Source: an uncultured Lachnospiraceae bacterium (GTDB lineage: Bacteria; Bacillota; Clostridia; Lachnospirales; Lachnospiraceae). From it: a stretch of 5,839 nt of DNA. A program made the translations under genes and the position numbers. Below the pieces are notes generated by a model. It was not told where the DNA came from, did not search any database, and was given only the letters and a program-made list of their open reading frames with translations. Location: positions 1 through 5,839 of the forward strand of contig CAJTSH010000086.1 in the NCBI GenBank assembly GCA_910578885.1. Reading direction: 5' to 3'. Position 1 is the stretch's first letter, and each line of letters opens with the position of its first letter. Shown piece after piece: positions 1 to 5,564 of the stretch.

Positions 1-338
1 CGAAAATGCCCGTAAACCCAGTCATTCATAGTTACTATACCGACAAATGCAGGAGCAAGAAAAAAAATGTGGCTGTCGGGGCTGTGATGCATAAAATCTG
101 CAACATCATTTTTGCCATGCTCAGGGATAATAAGCCGTTTGAAATGATCACACCACAGGAGCATTGTAAACGCTATGAAGTTGACCATCCTTCAAAACCA
201 GACAATGCAGCCTAAATGCCAGACATAATTTTAAATTTCCACACAGGTGGGTTTATTAAAGTTACCCTTTTTTAGAAACTGGCACAAATAAATTTTTTTA
301 ATAAATTTCTCAAATTACTTATTGACATTTCTTAGCTG
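1..338 (+). mobile_element. IS110-family insertion sequence, right part including the non-coding right end
   Basis: The element enters from the left of the window. After the transposase stop at 215 comes about 120 bp of AT-rich non-coding DNA. It holds a six-base inverted pair, TGCCAG at 217-222 with CTGGCA at 279-284, enclosing smaller complementary pairs (CCAC 239-242 with GTGG 247-250; GGGT 249-252 with ACCC 264-267, the latter followed by six T). A perfect TTGACA lies at 322-327, just before TTCTTAGCTGG. In IS110 elements, a -35 box near the right end is known to join a -10 in the left end when the element circularises. I place the outer end near the CT at about 335-336 by inference only; IS110 elements lack clear terminal inverted repeats, so the boundary could be off by tens of bases. 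Confidence 0.6.
3..215 (+). CDS. IS110-family transposase, C-terminal end (5' part outside the window)
   Basis: The frame is open from the window edge (codon 3-5 is Lys) and stops with TAA at 213-215, so about 70 C-terminal residues are visible; the ATG at 6 is internal, not a start. The pattern NPVI-x3-YY, then K-x2-VA-x-GAVM-x-KI, then IIFAMLRDNKPF is the typical end of the C-terminal Transposase_20 domain of IS110-family recombinases. These enzymes combine a RuvC-like DEDD domain with this domain, which carries a catalytic serine, and act with an element-encoded bridge RNA. The DEDD domain and the serine lie upstream and cannot be checked. The short hydrophilic tail after PF is usual. The IS110 subgroup cannot be settled from this piece, and whether the full gene is intact is unknown. 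Confidence 0.85.
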   Translation, partial: KMPVNPVIHSYYTDKCRSKKKNVAVGAVMHKICNIIFAMLRDNKPFEMITPQEHCKRYEVDHPSKPDNAA

Positions 339-354
339 GACTTTTTCTGCACAG

Positions 355-391
355 AAAAATACCGCCCTGTATCATTTACAAGACGGTATTT
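355..391 (-). terminator. Rho-independent terminator-like hairpin, second in tandem behind the acetyltransferase gene
   Basis: Arms 357-370 and 378-391 pair over 14 bp around a 7-nt loop. On the minus strand the two positions that mismatch on the + strand become G-U wobbles, so the stem is complete there, and the run continues into AUUUUUCU. This supports action on minus-strand transcripts coming from the 509-1298 operon. It lies just outside the inferred IS110 end. Confidence 0.6.
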
Positions 392-433
392 CCATACAAT
401 AAAAATTCCATTTTACGAATTTTCTATTGTCAT

Positions 434-479
434 AAATTAAAAAGGTGTATGACATTGATTTTCTCTTTATCATACACCT
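434..479 (-). terminator. Rho-independent terminator of the acetyltransferase operon
   Basis: AGGTGTATGA at 443-452 and TCATACACCT at 470-479 form a perfect 10-bp stem around a 17-nt loop. On the minus strand the stem is followed directly by TTTTAATTT (442 down to 434). It begins 30 bases after the stop of the minus-strand acetyltransferase gene, the right place for its terminator. Confidence 0.8.
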
Positions 480-508
480 AAAGTTACTATTATTGTGAAA
501 TTTTTCAG

Positions 509-1120
509 CTAAAGCAGTCTTAGCAACTGTATCAGCTCATGCTGGTTTTCTGGATCAGATGCTGTTAATCGGGTATCAAATTGTACAAACCGATTTGTAT
601 TATAGAATGACAGCAGCTTTTCCTCATTGTTTGCTTCAAGAAACACTACCAAACCTCCGCCCAGATACTGCATTCTCTCAATAATACCCCAAGCCAGTTC
701 AAGCAGTTCCGCTCCCGTAATTTTTTTCTCCATGCCTCCCGCATAATTTTTTCCAAGCTGTGCTATCAGATAAGCGGACATCGTATAGGTATCAGATTTT
801 TCATCCAGTTCACTGATCCGCAGCAGTTTTCTTTTCATGGTCTTACTTACCGTTTCGCCTCTGATCGTCAAAGCTTTCAACGCTATCGTAAAATACCCAA
901 GCAATGCTCCGTTTTCCTTAGAAAAAACAAGATATGTAACAGACTGGTTTTTCTTGGTAAATTCTATGGAGCTGTTTTTCAGAAAAAGCTCCAAATCAGG
1001 ATTCTTAGGGCATGAAAATCCAGAGAGGACTTGAAGCAATCTGTCCTCTCCGATTTTGGGATTGTCATTTTTAAGATAGCGGCGAATGTTAATGACTGAA
1101 TATTTACTTGTTAATGACAT
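509..1120 (-). CDS. GNAT-family acetyltransferase, probable TacT/AtaT-type toxin of a toxin-antitoxin pair
   Basis: This 203-residue protein has a GNAT fold pattern. An N-terminal segment, FSCPKNPDLELFLKNS (residues 35-50), parallels the F-x-C/S-G-x3-LD-x-WL opening of TacT/AtaT-like toxins. Next come a central strand pair, TYLVF...LLGYFTIALKALTI (62-86), an acetyl-CoA-binding region around AYLIAQLGKNYAGG (117-129) with ITGAELLELAW (134-144), and the late SFYNTNRF motif, in which Tyr173 sits where the catalytic Tyr is found in this group. Known members acetylate the amino group of aminoacyl-tRNAs and block translation; that activity here is inferred. The ATG at 1120 is preceded by GGGAG at 1128-1132, and the gene overlaps the upstream 64-codon gene by 17 bases, implying translational coupling. 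A plain metabolic GNAT is the alternative, but the overlap with a small partner gene argues against it. Confidence 0.75.
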   Translation of the reverse strand: MSLTSKYSVINIRRYLKNDNPKIGEDRLLQVLSGFSCPKNPDLELFLKNSSIEFTKKNQSVTYLVFSKENGALLGYFTIALKALTIRGETVSKTMKRKLLRISELDEKSDTYTMSAYLIAQLGKNYAGGMEKKITGAELLELAWGIIERMQYLGGGLVVFLEANNEEKLLSFYNTNRFVQFDTRLTASDPENQHELIQLLRLL

Positions 1121-1298
1121 TTGATTTCTCCCATTTATCCATTAGTTCTATCAACTCCGCATCGTCTTCCACGTAATTTGCTGCCACTGGAATACGAACA
1201 GGACGGTTTTTGGCAGATTCTTCAATTGCATTAACAAACATCTCCACCTGTTTCTGACCCGATATAACAAAATTCTTTGTAATACTTGAAGTTGCCAT
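1104..1298 (-). CDS. Small protein, putative antitoxin partner of the GNAT acetyltransferase
   Basis: This 64-residue protein begins MATSSITKNFVISG, continues with a likely helix (QVEMFVNAIEESAKN, 16-30), a proline-containing linker and an acidic C-terminal helix (VEDDAELIELMDKWEK, 43-58). Its ATG at 1298 has a strong AGGAGGTG at 1306-1313 with seven bases between, so the start is secure. I recognise it only as a type of small clostridial protein found in front of GNAT genes. TacT-type toxins usually pair with ribbon-helix-helix (DUF1778-like) antitoxins; a ribbon-helix-helix is not obvious here, although a short N-terminal strand followed by a helix would not exclude it. The antitoxin role is inferred from order (antitoxin first), size, acidic tail and the 17-base overlap with the downstream gene. 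Confidence 0.65.
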   Translation of the reverse strand: MATSSITKNFVISGQKQVEMFVNAIEESAKNRPVRIPVAANYVEDDAELIELMDKWEKSNVINK

Positions 1299-1334
1299 AG
1301 AAACACACCTCCTTTATCAGTATGGCTCATTTTT

Positions 1335-1361
1335 CACTGCTTACTCACTTTCAGTGCAATC
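1335..1361 (-). promoter_or_regulatory. Possible operator in the leader of the toxin-antitoxin operon
   Basis: CACT-TTC-AGTG at 1346-1356 is a small dyad, and CACTG at 1335-1339 is also complementary to CAGTG at 1352-1356. GCAATC at 1356-1361 recurs at 1406-1411 over the -35 box, exactly 50 bases away and each time preceded by CAGT or CAGTTTT. Autoregulated toxin-antitoxin operons often carry such repeats near the promoter. The sequence is short, so chance is a real alternative. Confidence 0.25.
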
Positions 1362-1380
1362 TACATACTTCCCTATTCCT

Positions 1381-1409
1381 ATTTTACGTTTTTACTGGCA
1401 GTTTTGCAA
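1381..1409 (-). promoter_or_regulatory. Probable sigma-70-type promoter of the acetyltransferase/antitoxin operon
   Basis: On the minus strand, TTGCAA (1409-1404) and TAAAAT (1386-1381) are separated by exactly 17 bases. They match the consensus at 4 of 6 and 5 of 6 positions. The site lies about 85 bases before the antitoxin start, with no other gene between. It starts just past the helicase fragment's stop at 1427, so the operon need not rely on read-through. Confidence 0.5.
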
Positions 1410-1426
1410 TCGAATTTTTGTGAAAT

Positions 1427-2620
1427 TTATATGACTTCCTCTTTTCCCTTTGTTTTATCCTTACCAGTGTTTCCCATACCTGCCACCTGCGCCTTGTACG
1501 CTTCCAGTTTTTCTTTCAGCGATGCCTTCGCAGGCTTGTCAGTGTTTCCGGCTGCCAGATTTAACCCGTGTGAACTGTCATTTTCCGCTGCATGATTATG
1601 TCCTGCATTTTCCACCGCTTGTTCCTGCCTCTGGTCATCATGTTCTAAATCACTGGCTTCCTGTCCTTTGTTTTCTTCTTCCGGCGCATCGTCCATGCGA
1701 ACTTGTTCGCATTGCAGAGCTGCATCATCTCCCTTTTCGTCCATGTTAAGCAGGGCATTTAAGGCAGAAAGACGTTCCAGCTTCTCCGCAAGCTCCGCTT
1801 CCTGTGCAAATGGTTTTTCAACTTCCACTTTGGCAGTTTCAAGCTGACGCTCCATCGTTTCTAATTCTGTTTGCGTTTCGGAAAGCCTTTTCGGTATGGA
1901 TTCCAGTACATGGTTGATACGGGCAATGTTGCCGATCGGGTCAGAGCCAATCTCAAGGTTATGGGAAAGCTGCCCTTTTAAGTGCATCACAAATTTGTAG
2001 TTGAACGAATCAAAGGACACCGCCATCTTAAACCCGGCATATTCCCCCACCGTTGCAGGCACATTGACGGTTTTCATTGCTTTGCACATTTCCACAAGTG
2101 CGGCTCCGGCTTCTTTTTTGTCCGTATAAACCTTATCTCCGACTTTCATAAAAAACTGCTCTTTATCAGTTGGGAAGTTTGCTTCTGAGGTCTGAATGTC
2201 CGCTGTCATACCTTTGATTCTTTCTTTCAGAAAGGCTATCTTATGTGGGTAATGCTTTGTAATATTGTCCTCAAGACGGTATTTCTGGCTGGTGTGGTTC
2301 GCTTTCATCAGCTTCAGCTTTGATACCTGCACATCCAAATCCATTTTTTCGCGGATATACGGATTCCCAGTAGCTAGGGCTTTTACCTCCGCGTAAGTGA
2401 GTGCCGCCTCGTCCACGTCCTCACAGCTTCGTACCGGGGATTTGCTCGTCATAATCTGGGAAATAAATTTCTGCTTGTTTTCGATCACCTGCCAATTGTA
2501 CGCATCAAATGTATTTTCAGTCACATAACGGAAAATTTTAACCTTGGGATTGAGATTGCCCTGCCTTAAAATACGACCTTCTTGCTGTTCAATATCAGAA
2601 GGACGTATTTCACGGAACAT
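1427..2620 (-). pseudogene. 3' fragment of a giant SNF2-type helicase/DNA methylase protein of conjugative elements
   Basis: The frame encodes 397 residues. The homologous part starts at about residue 6 with RPSDIEQQEGRILRQGN, which is SNF2/superfamily-2 helicase motif VI (Q12, G15, R16, R19, G21). It is followed by the characteristic VTENTFDAYNWQVIENKQKFISQIM, a long mixed region with predicted coiled coils (about 95-150 and 235-290), and a hydrophilic, low-complexity tail rich in E, D, Q, H and N (about 300-397). Full proteins of this kind in clostridial integrative elements run to well over 2000 residues, with methylase and helicase domains before this point. Here everything before motif VI is gone: an in-frame TAA sits at 2621-2623, the ATG at 2620 has no ribosome site, and the first codons (MFREI) replace the usual residues before WRPSD. 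The fragment cannot be an active helicase. The DNA next to it belongs to the recombinase unit. Confidence 0.8.
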
Positions 2621-2647
2621 TTAAAATGCCGAAAAATACGCCCTTCT
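2597..2647. repeat. 14-bp inverted repeat across the recombinase/helicase junction, possible attachment-site region
   Basis: AGAAGGACGTATTT at 2597-2610 and AAATACGCCCTTCT at 2634-2647 are inverted copies matching at 13 of 14 positions, with 23 bases between. The left arm lies largely in helicase coding sequence (which starts near 2605 reading leftwards) and the right arm reaches the last base of the recombinase stop codon. Large serine recombinase genes commonly end close to one attachment site, so this may be an att half-site. A terminator hairpin is less likely because no T run follows on either strand. Confidence 0.5.
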
Positions 2648-4146
2648 TAAAGGATATTCCCTATGAATTTATAATAGATTTTTACTTCCTGTGTTCTCTG
2701 TCCGTCTGTTTCTTTTGCTTCGCCTATGGTTATCTTTTCAATAAGCCTGTTCAAGAGTGATGCACTCAGTTCCTCAACGCCTGCATAATTTTTTATGAGT
2801 TTTGCAAACTGTTCCGCATTTTCTTCCTCGTCACTCTTTGCCCTGTTCTGTTCTTCCAGCTCCCTTATTTTCACTTCAAGTTCAGTCTGCTCGGCTTCAT
2901 ACTTCCTGCTCATCATCTGATAATTGCGCTCTGTGATGCCGCCGCTTATCTTATCTTCATAGAGTGACTGGAACAGCTTATCCACTTCCGATAACCTTGC
3001 TCTGCACTGTTTTAATTCTTTCTCCAATGCTTTCCGTCTGTCAGTTTCCGCCCTGCCAGCCTTTTTTAACAGCTTATCCACCATTGACGAATTATCCCGC
3101 AGCGCTTCATCAGCGTGTTTCTGAATGTCTGCAAGGACACTCTCATATAACGCCCTCGCCTCTATCCAGTGGCTTGTGTCGGCTGATTTTCCAAATGTCT
3201 TGTAGTTGTTGCACATATAACCGTATTCGTCAATCAGTTCTTCCTTCGGGCTTCTGTGCGCTTTGGAAAGCGTCATGGCATAGCCGCAGTCCTCACATTT
3301 GACCAGCCCTGCAAAGATATTCTCAAAAGGCTTTTTCTTGGTCTGCGTGTTCCTCCTGCTTGTGATTAACCTCTGCACCAGCTCAAAATCCGCCGGATCG
3401 ACAATCGGCTCATGCACATCTTTGACTACTGTATAATTTTCAGGAAGTACGCACCTGCTCTTGTGGCTTTTGAATGACGGTGATACACGCTTGCCCATGA
3501 CAAGATGACCTGCGTACACTGGATTTCGGAGTATGCCCCTGATGCTGTTGTTGCTCCACTCATAACGCCTTGCATCGTCCTCACCGTCGAAATGCCTTTC
3601 ATATCCGTTTGGATTGACCGCCGACGGTCTTAAAATATGTAGCGTGTTGATGTGGCTGCGGATTGCAGAAATGCCTTTCCCCTCTTTTGCAAGGTCAAAT
3701 ATCATTCTGACTGTTGGTGCGTAACGCTCATCTATGACTAAGCGGTGTCTGTCCTCTTTGTCTTTCTGATAGCCATATGGTGCGGAAGTAGCTACATACA
3801 TTCCGCTCATCACCCTCGCACGTTTTGCACTCTTGACTTTCTTAGAAGTGTCCTTTGCGTAAAGTTCGTTGATGATGTTGCGAAAAGGCGTAAAATCCGC
3901 TGACTCCTGCTCATCGGTGTCCACCACGTCATTTACTGCAATGTAGCGTACATTATGTTCAGGGAAATATACCTCAATGAAAACTCCTGTTTCAAGGTAA
4001 TTCCTCCCCAGTCTGGAAAGGTCTTTTGTGATTACACAGTTGATTTTTCCGCTTTCAATGTCTGCCAGCATTCTCTGGAAATCAGGACGGTTATAATTTG
4101 TCCCGCTGTACCCATCATCTATCTAATAGCCGTCTTTGATACAATG
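2647..4146 (-). pseudogene. Large serine recombinase, 5'-truncated and carrying an in-frame stop
   Basis: From the internal ATG at 4071 there are 474 residues. They show the second half of the resolvase domain (DLSRLGRNYLETG, 17-29; FPEHNVRYIAVND, 36-48), the Recombinase domain (about 88-235, with APYGY and IRGILRNPVYAG), a zinc ribbon (C259, C262, C287) and a long coiled coil (about 330-412). The fourth zinc-ribbon cysteine, expected before the SHW/SHY motif, is Asp298. Upstream codons still read IDDGYSGTNYNRPDFQR in frame up to 4122, clearly family sequence, but a TAG at 4123-4125 interrupts, and the first 50-60 residues with the catalytic YxRxS serine are absent and replaced by repeat DNA from about 4147. 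No ribosome site precedes the ATG at 4071. Such enzymes (TnpX/TndX relatives) excise and insert mobile elements; this copy should be catalytically dead. Confidence 0.85.
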
Positions 4147-4147
4147 T

Positions 4148-4232
4148 AACTTTTCCCCAAACCTTTTAATTTTGCCCTATACTTTTTAATTTTGCCCCCA
4201 TACTTTTTAACTTTGCCTCCGAGGGGTGTACA
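4148..4232 (-). repeat. Tandem 20-21-bp repeats ending in TGTACA, probable remnant of an IS21-type element end
   Basis: On the + strand, units of the form ACTTTTTAATTTTGCCCC begin at 4161, 4181 and 4202, with a degenerate partial copy at 4148-4160. The array ends in GAGGGGTGTACA at 4221-4232, so on the minus strand the end reads TGTACACCCC and then the repeats. IS21-family ends start with TG and carry several roughly 20-bp transposase-binding repeats, and this pattern fits; I also recall similar sequence at clostridial IS21 ends, but cannot confirm it. No istA or istB gene is present: the recombinase fragment follows at once, so at most about 85 bp of the element survives. Iterons of a replication origin are a less likely alternative. 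Confidence 0.5.
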
Positions 4233-4281
4233 CGGAATAAAAAAGCATTGAAAAAAATCTGTTTTTATGCCGAAAAAGCAC

Positions 4282-4312
4282 AAAATAAGACGGCTTGGAA
4301 AACCAAACCGCC
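4282..4312 (-). terminator. Terminator of the exporter/regulator operon
   Basis: Arms 4289-4298 and 4303-4312 enclose an AAAA loop (UUUU in the minus-strand RNA). In that RNA all ten pairs form, two of them G-U, and the stem is followed by CUUAUUUUG. It begins 10 bases after the stop of the winged-helix gene. The + strand version has two mismatches, which supports minus-strand use. Confidence 0.8.
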
Positions 4313-4322
4313 GTATAAGCCT

Positions 4323-4748
4323 TTATTCAGAACTGACCTCGAAGCAATACCCAACCTCCCTTACGCACCGGATGGTAAACGGCGCATCCGGCTCTGCCTC
4401 GTACAGCTTTTCCCGCAGATGGCGGATATGGCATCCGATGGCGTTGCTCTCATCCCCGTAGGCATCCTCTCCCCAGACCTTCCGGTATATCTGGTCGTAT
4501 GTAAGCACCTGCCCTCTGTTTGCCGCAAGCAGACACAAAAGGTCGTACTCCTTCGTGGTGAGGTTGATCTCTCGGCGGTCACGATAAATCTTTCTCCGCC
4601 CAGGATAAATCTCCAGCCCCGGAAGTGACAGCATCGGCTCGTCCTTCACCCGCAGGCACTCGATGTTAGGGTGGGACTCCACTATCTCCATGATTTTATC
4701 GAAGATATCGGAATCGCTGTCATGTATTTCAAACACTACTATGCGCAC
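4323..4748 (-). CDS. Winged-helix regulator, OmpR/PhoB-type DNA-binding domain without a receiver domain
   Basis: This 141-residue protein starts at GTG 4748. The start is supported by GGGGAGGTGG just upstream (about 4753-4762), which overlaps the stop of the preceding gene. Residues about 43-137 form a Trans_reg_C winged helix: the DGREINLT-like strand (here DRREINLTTKEYDLLCLLA, 57-75), the QVLTYDQIYRKVWG helix (80-93), a recognition helix around NAIGCHIRHLREKL (102-115) and a wing with TIRCVREVGYCF (125-136). The first 40 or so residues are too short for a phospho-acceptor receiver domain and show no DD...D...K pattern, so control by a histidine kinase is unlikely. It is last in a three-gene set after a MATE exporter and a DtxR-type repressor and is probably a second regulator of that set; its signal is unknown. 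It could alternatively be an old, stabilised deletion derivative of a response regulator. Confidence 0.8.
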   Translation of the reverse strand: MRIVVFEIHDSDSDIFDKIMEIVESHPNIECLRVKDEPMLSLPGLEIYPGRRKIYRDRREINLTTKEYDLLCLLAANRGQVLTYDQIYRKVWGEDAYGDESNAIGCHIRHLREKLYEAEPDAPFTIRCVREVGYCFEVSSE

Positions 4749-4763
4749 GATGCCCCACCTCCC

Positions 4764-5135
4764 CTACTTTGGCTTCATAAAATATCTTTGTAGCTTTCGG
4801 AAGCTCTCATCACTGATAGCGTGTTCAATCCTGCAGGCATCTTCCTCTGCGGTCGTTTCATTGACACCTGCCGCAATGAGCTGCTCCGTAAAAAATTGAT
4901 GCCGTTCATAGATTTTCTCGGCGATTTCCCGCCCTTCTTCCGTCAAGTGCAGAAATCCGTCTTTATCCATTGTAAGGAAACCTCCATCCCGCAATACATC
5001 TACCGCATGGCTGATGCTTGGCTTGCTGAAGCCCATGTGCCGGGCGAGGTCTACGGAACGCACCATACCTATTTTCTTTTGTAAAACAAGGATTGCTTCC
5101 AGATAATCCTCGCCCGATGCATGAAGTTTCATCAT
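4764..5135 (-). CDS. DtxR/MntR-family metal-dependent transcriptional repressor
   Basis: This 123-residue protein matches the two-domain form of the family: an N-terminal winged helix (about 5-65, with SGEDYLEAIL, SVDLARHMGFSKPSISHAV and LTEEGREIA) and a dimerisation/metal domain (66-123). It lacks the C-terminal SH3-like domain of DtxR itself, as MntR does. Visible metal ligands by alignment to known members are D10, E13, H79, C101, E104 and H105. Cys at 101 is DtxR-like (MntR has Glu there), whereas D10 is MntR-like (DtxR has Met), so Mn or Fe sensing cannot be decided. Two ATGs are adjacent: GGAGG at 5140-5144 is only four bases from the first (5135) and seven from the second (5132), so translation probably starts at 5132. 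It sits between the exporter gene, whose stop overlaps its ribosome site, and the winged-helix gene, and it likely regulates this operon or metal uptake genes elsewhere. Confidence 0.9.
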   Translation of the reverse strand: MMKLHASGEDYLEAILVLQKKIGMVRSVDLARHMGFSKPSISHAVDVLRDGGFLTMDKDGFLHLTEEGREIAEKIYERHQFFTEQLIAAGVNETTAEEDACRIEHAISDESFRKLQRYFMKPK

Positions 5136-5144
5136 CCGACCTCC

Positions 5145-5513
5145 CTACCTATTCGCAGCTTTTAACTGATCCATCCTCTTAAACTCACTGCACATCATCC
5201 AGATAACCACGATCAGTACAATCGCATCTGTAATAAGCGGGGCGCAGAATACACCATGTACGCCAAGCCCGGCAACATGAGGCATGATAAACGCCGCAGG
5301 AATATAAATCACAATCTGGCGTAAAAGCACCAGCACACTTGCCTTAGAAGCCCTTCCCAATGACTGCATAAGAGTGAGGATTACAACCCAAAATCCTAAT
5401 ACAATATAAGAGATAAAGAACACCCTGAAATCATTTGCTCCCTGCGCCACAATTTCCGGCTCCGTAATAAACAGTGAGGAACTGTCGTGAAATAATTTGT
5501 ATATTTTTGGAAT
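5145..5513 (-). pseudogene. MATE-family efflux transporter, C-terminal fragment cut by an insertion sequence
   Basis: From the GTG at 5450, 101 residues are readable. They hold three hydrophobic segments (about 10-28, 39-60, 67-87) separated by QSLGRASKASVLVLLRQ (29-45), the loop typical before the last two helices of MATE exporters. These correspond to the last three of twelve helices. The frame stays open further upstream (SSLFITEPEIVA before the GTG is family-like) until a TAG at 5514-5516, by which point the sequence belongs to the ISAzo13 element. MATE proteins export drugs or cationic metabolites using Na+ or H+ gradients; this piece alone cannot. The stop at 5145-5147 overlaps the ribosome site of the DtxR-type gene, so the three genes formed one transcript. 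The missing 5' part may lie beyond the insertion sequence, outside the window. Confidence 0.85.
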
Positions 5514-5525
5514 CTATGTTAATAT
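5497..5525 (+). promoter_or_regulatory. Possible weak promoter of the ISAzo13 transposase
   Basis: TTGTAT at 5497-5502 and TAATAT at 5520-5525 are 17 bases apart, about 40 bases before the transposase start. They match the consensus at only 3 and 4 of 6 positions, in AT-rich DNA where such matches are common. Confidence 0.25.
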
Positions 5526-5564
5526 ATGTCATGAACGAGTTTAGTGATTCAGGAGGACATTTTC

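Noticed and set aside
249..273. Terminator of the IS110 transposase (GGGT...ACCC followed by six T)
   Set aside because: The stem has only four pairs; too weak to list as a separate feature, though it may be part of the element's end structure.
837..1034. Open frame of 65 codons on the + strand
   Set aside because: It lies entirely inside the minus-strand acetyltransferase gene, has no ribosome site and shows no family features.
1404..1749. Two overlapping + strand frames of 63 and 99 codons
   Set aside because: Both are antisense to the low-complexity tail of the helicase fragment; their Cys/Pro/Phe-rich composition is what antisense of such a tail gives.
1982..2188. A 68-codon + strand frame rich in His, Phe and Arg
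   Set aside because: It is antisense to the helicase fragment, without a ribosome site or recognisable motif.
2604..2647. Terminator for the recombinase gene
   Set aside because: The hairpin overlaps the stop codon, has a 23-nt loop and is not followed by a T run; an attachment-site or chance origin fits better.
2964..3302. A 112-codon + strand frame inside the recombinase
   Set aside because: It is antisense to the coiled-coil and zinc-ribbon coding region, with Cys/Pro/Ser-rich composition and no start signal.
4148..4232. Possible CRISPR array
   Set aside because: The 20-21-bp units are directly adjacent with no spacers, and no cas genes are in view.
4361..4582. A 73-codon minus-strand frame overlapping the winged-helix gene
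   Set aside because: It is out of frame with a clearly real gene; its Arg/Thr/Ser-rich composition is typical of a shifted frame.
4248..4628. A 126-codon + strand frame and a 64-codon frame beginning near 4267
   Set aside because: They run over the operon terminator and antisense to the winged-helix gene; no homology and no ribosome site.
4663..5084. Two + strand frames antisense to the DtxR-type gene
   Set aside because: The minus-strand gene has full family motifs and ribosome sites; these frames have neither.
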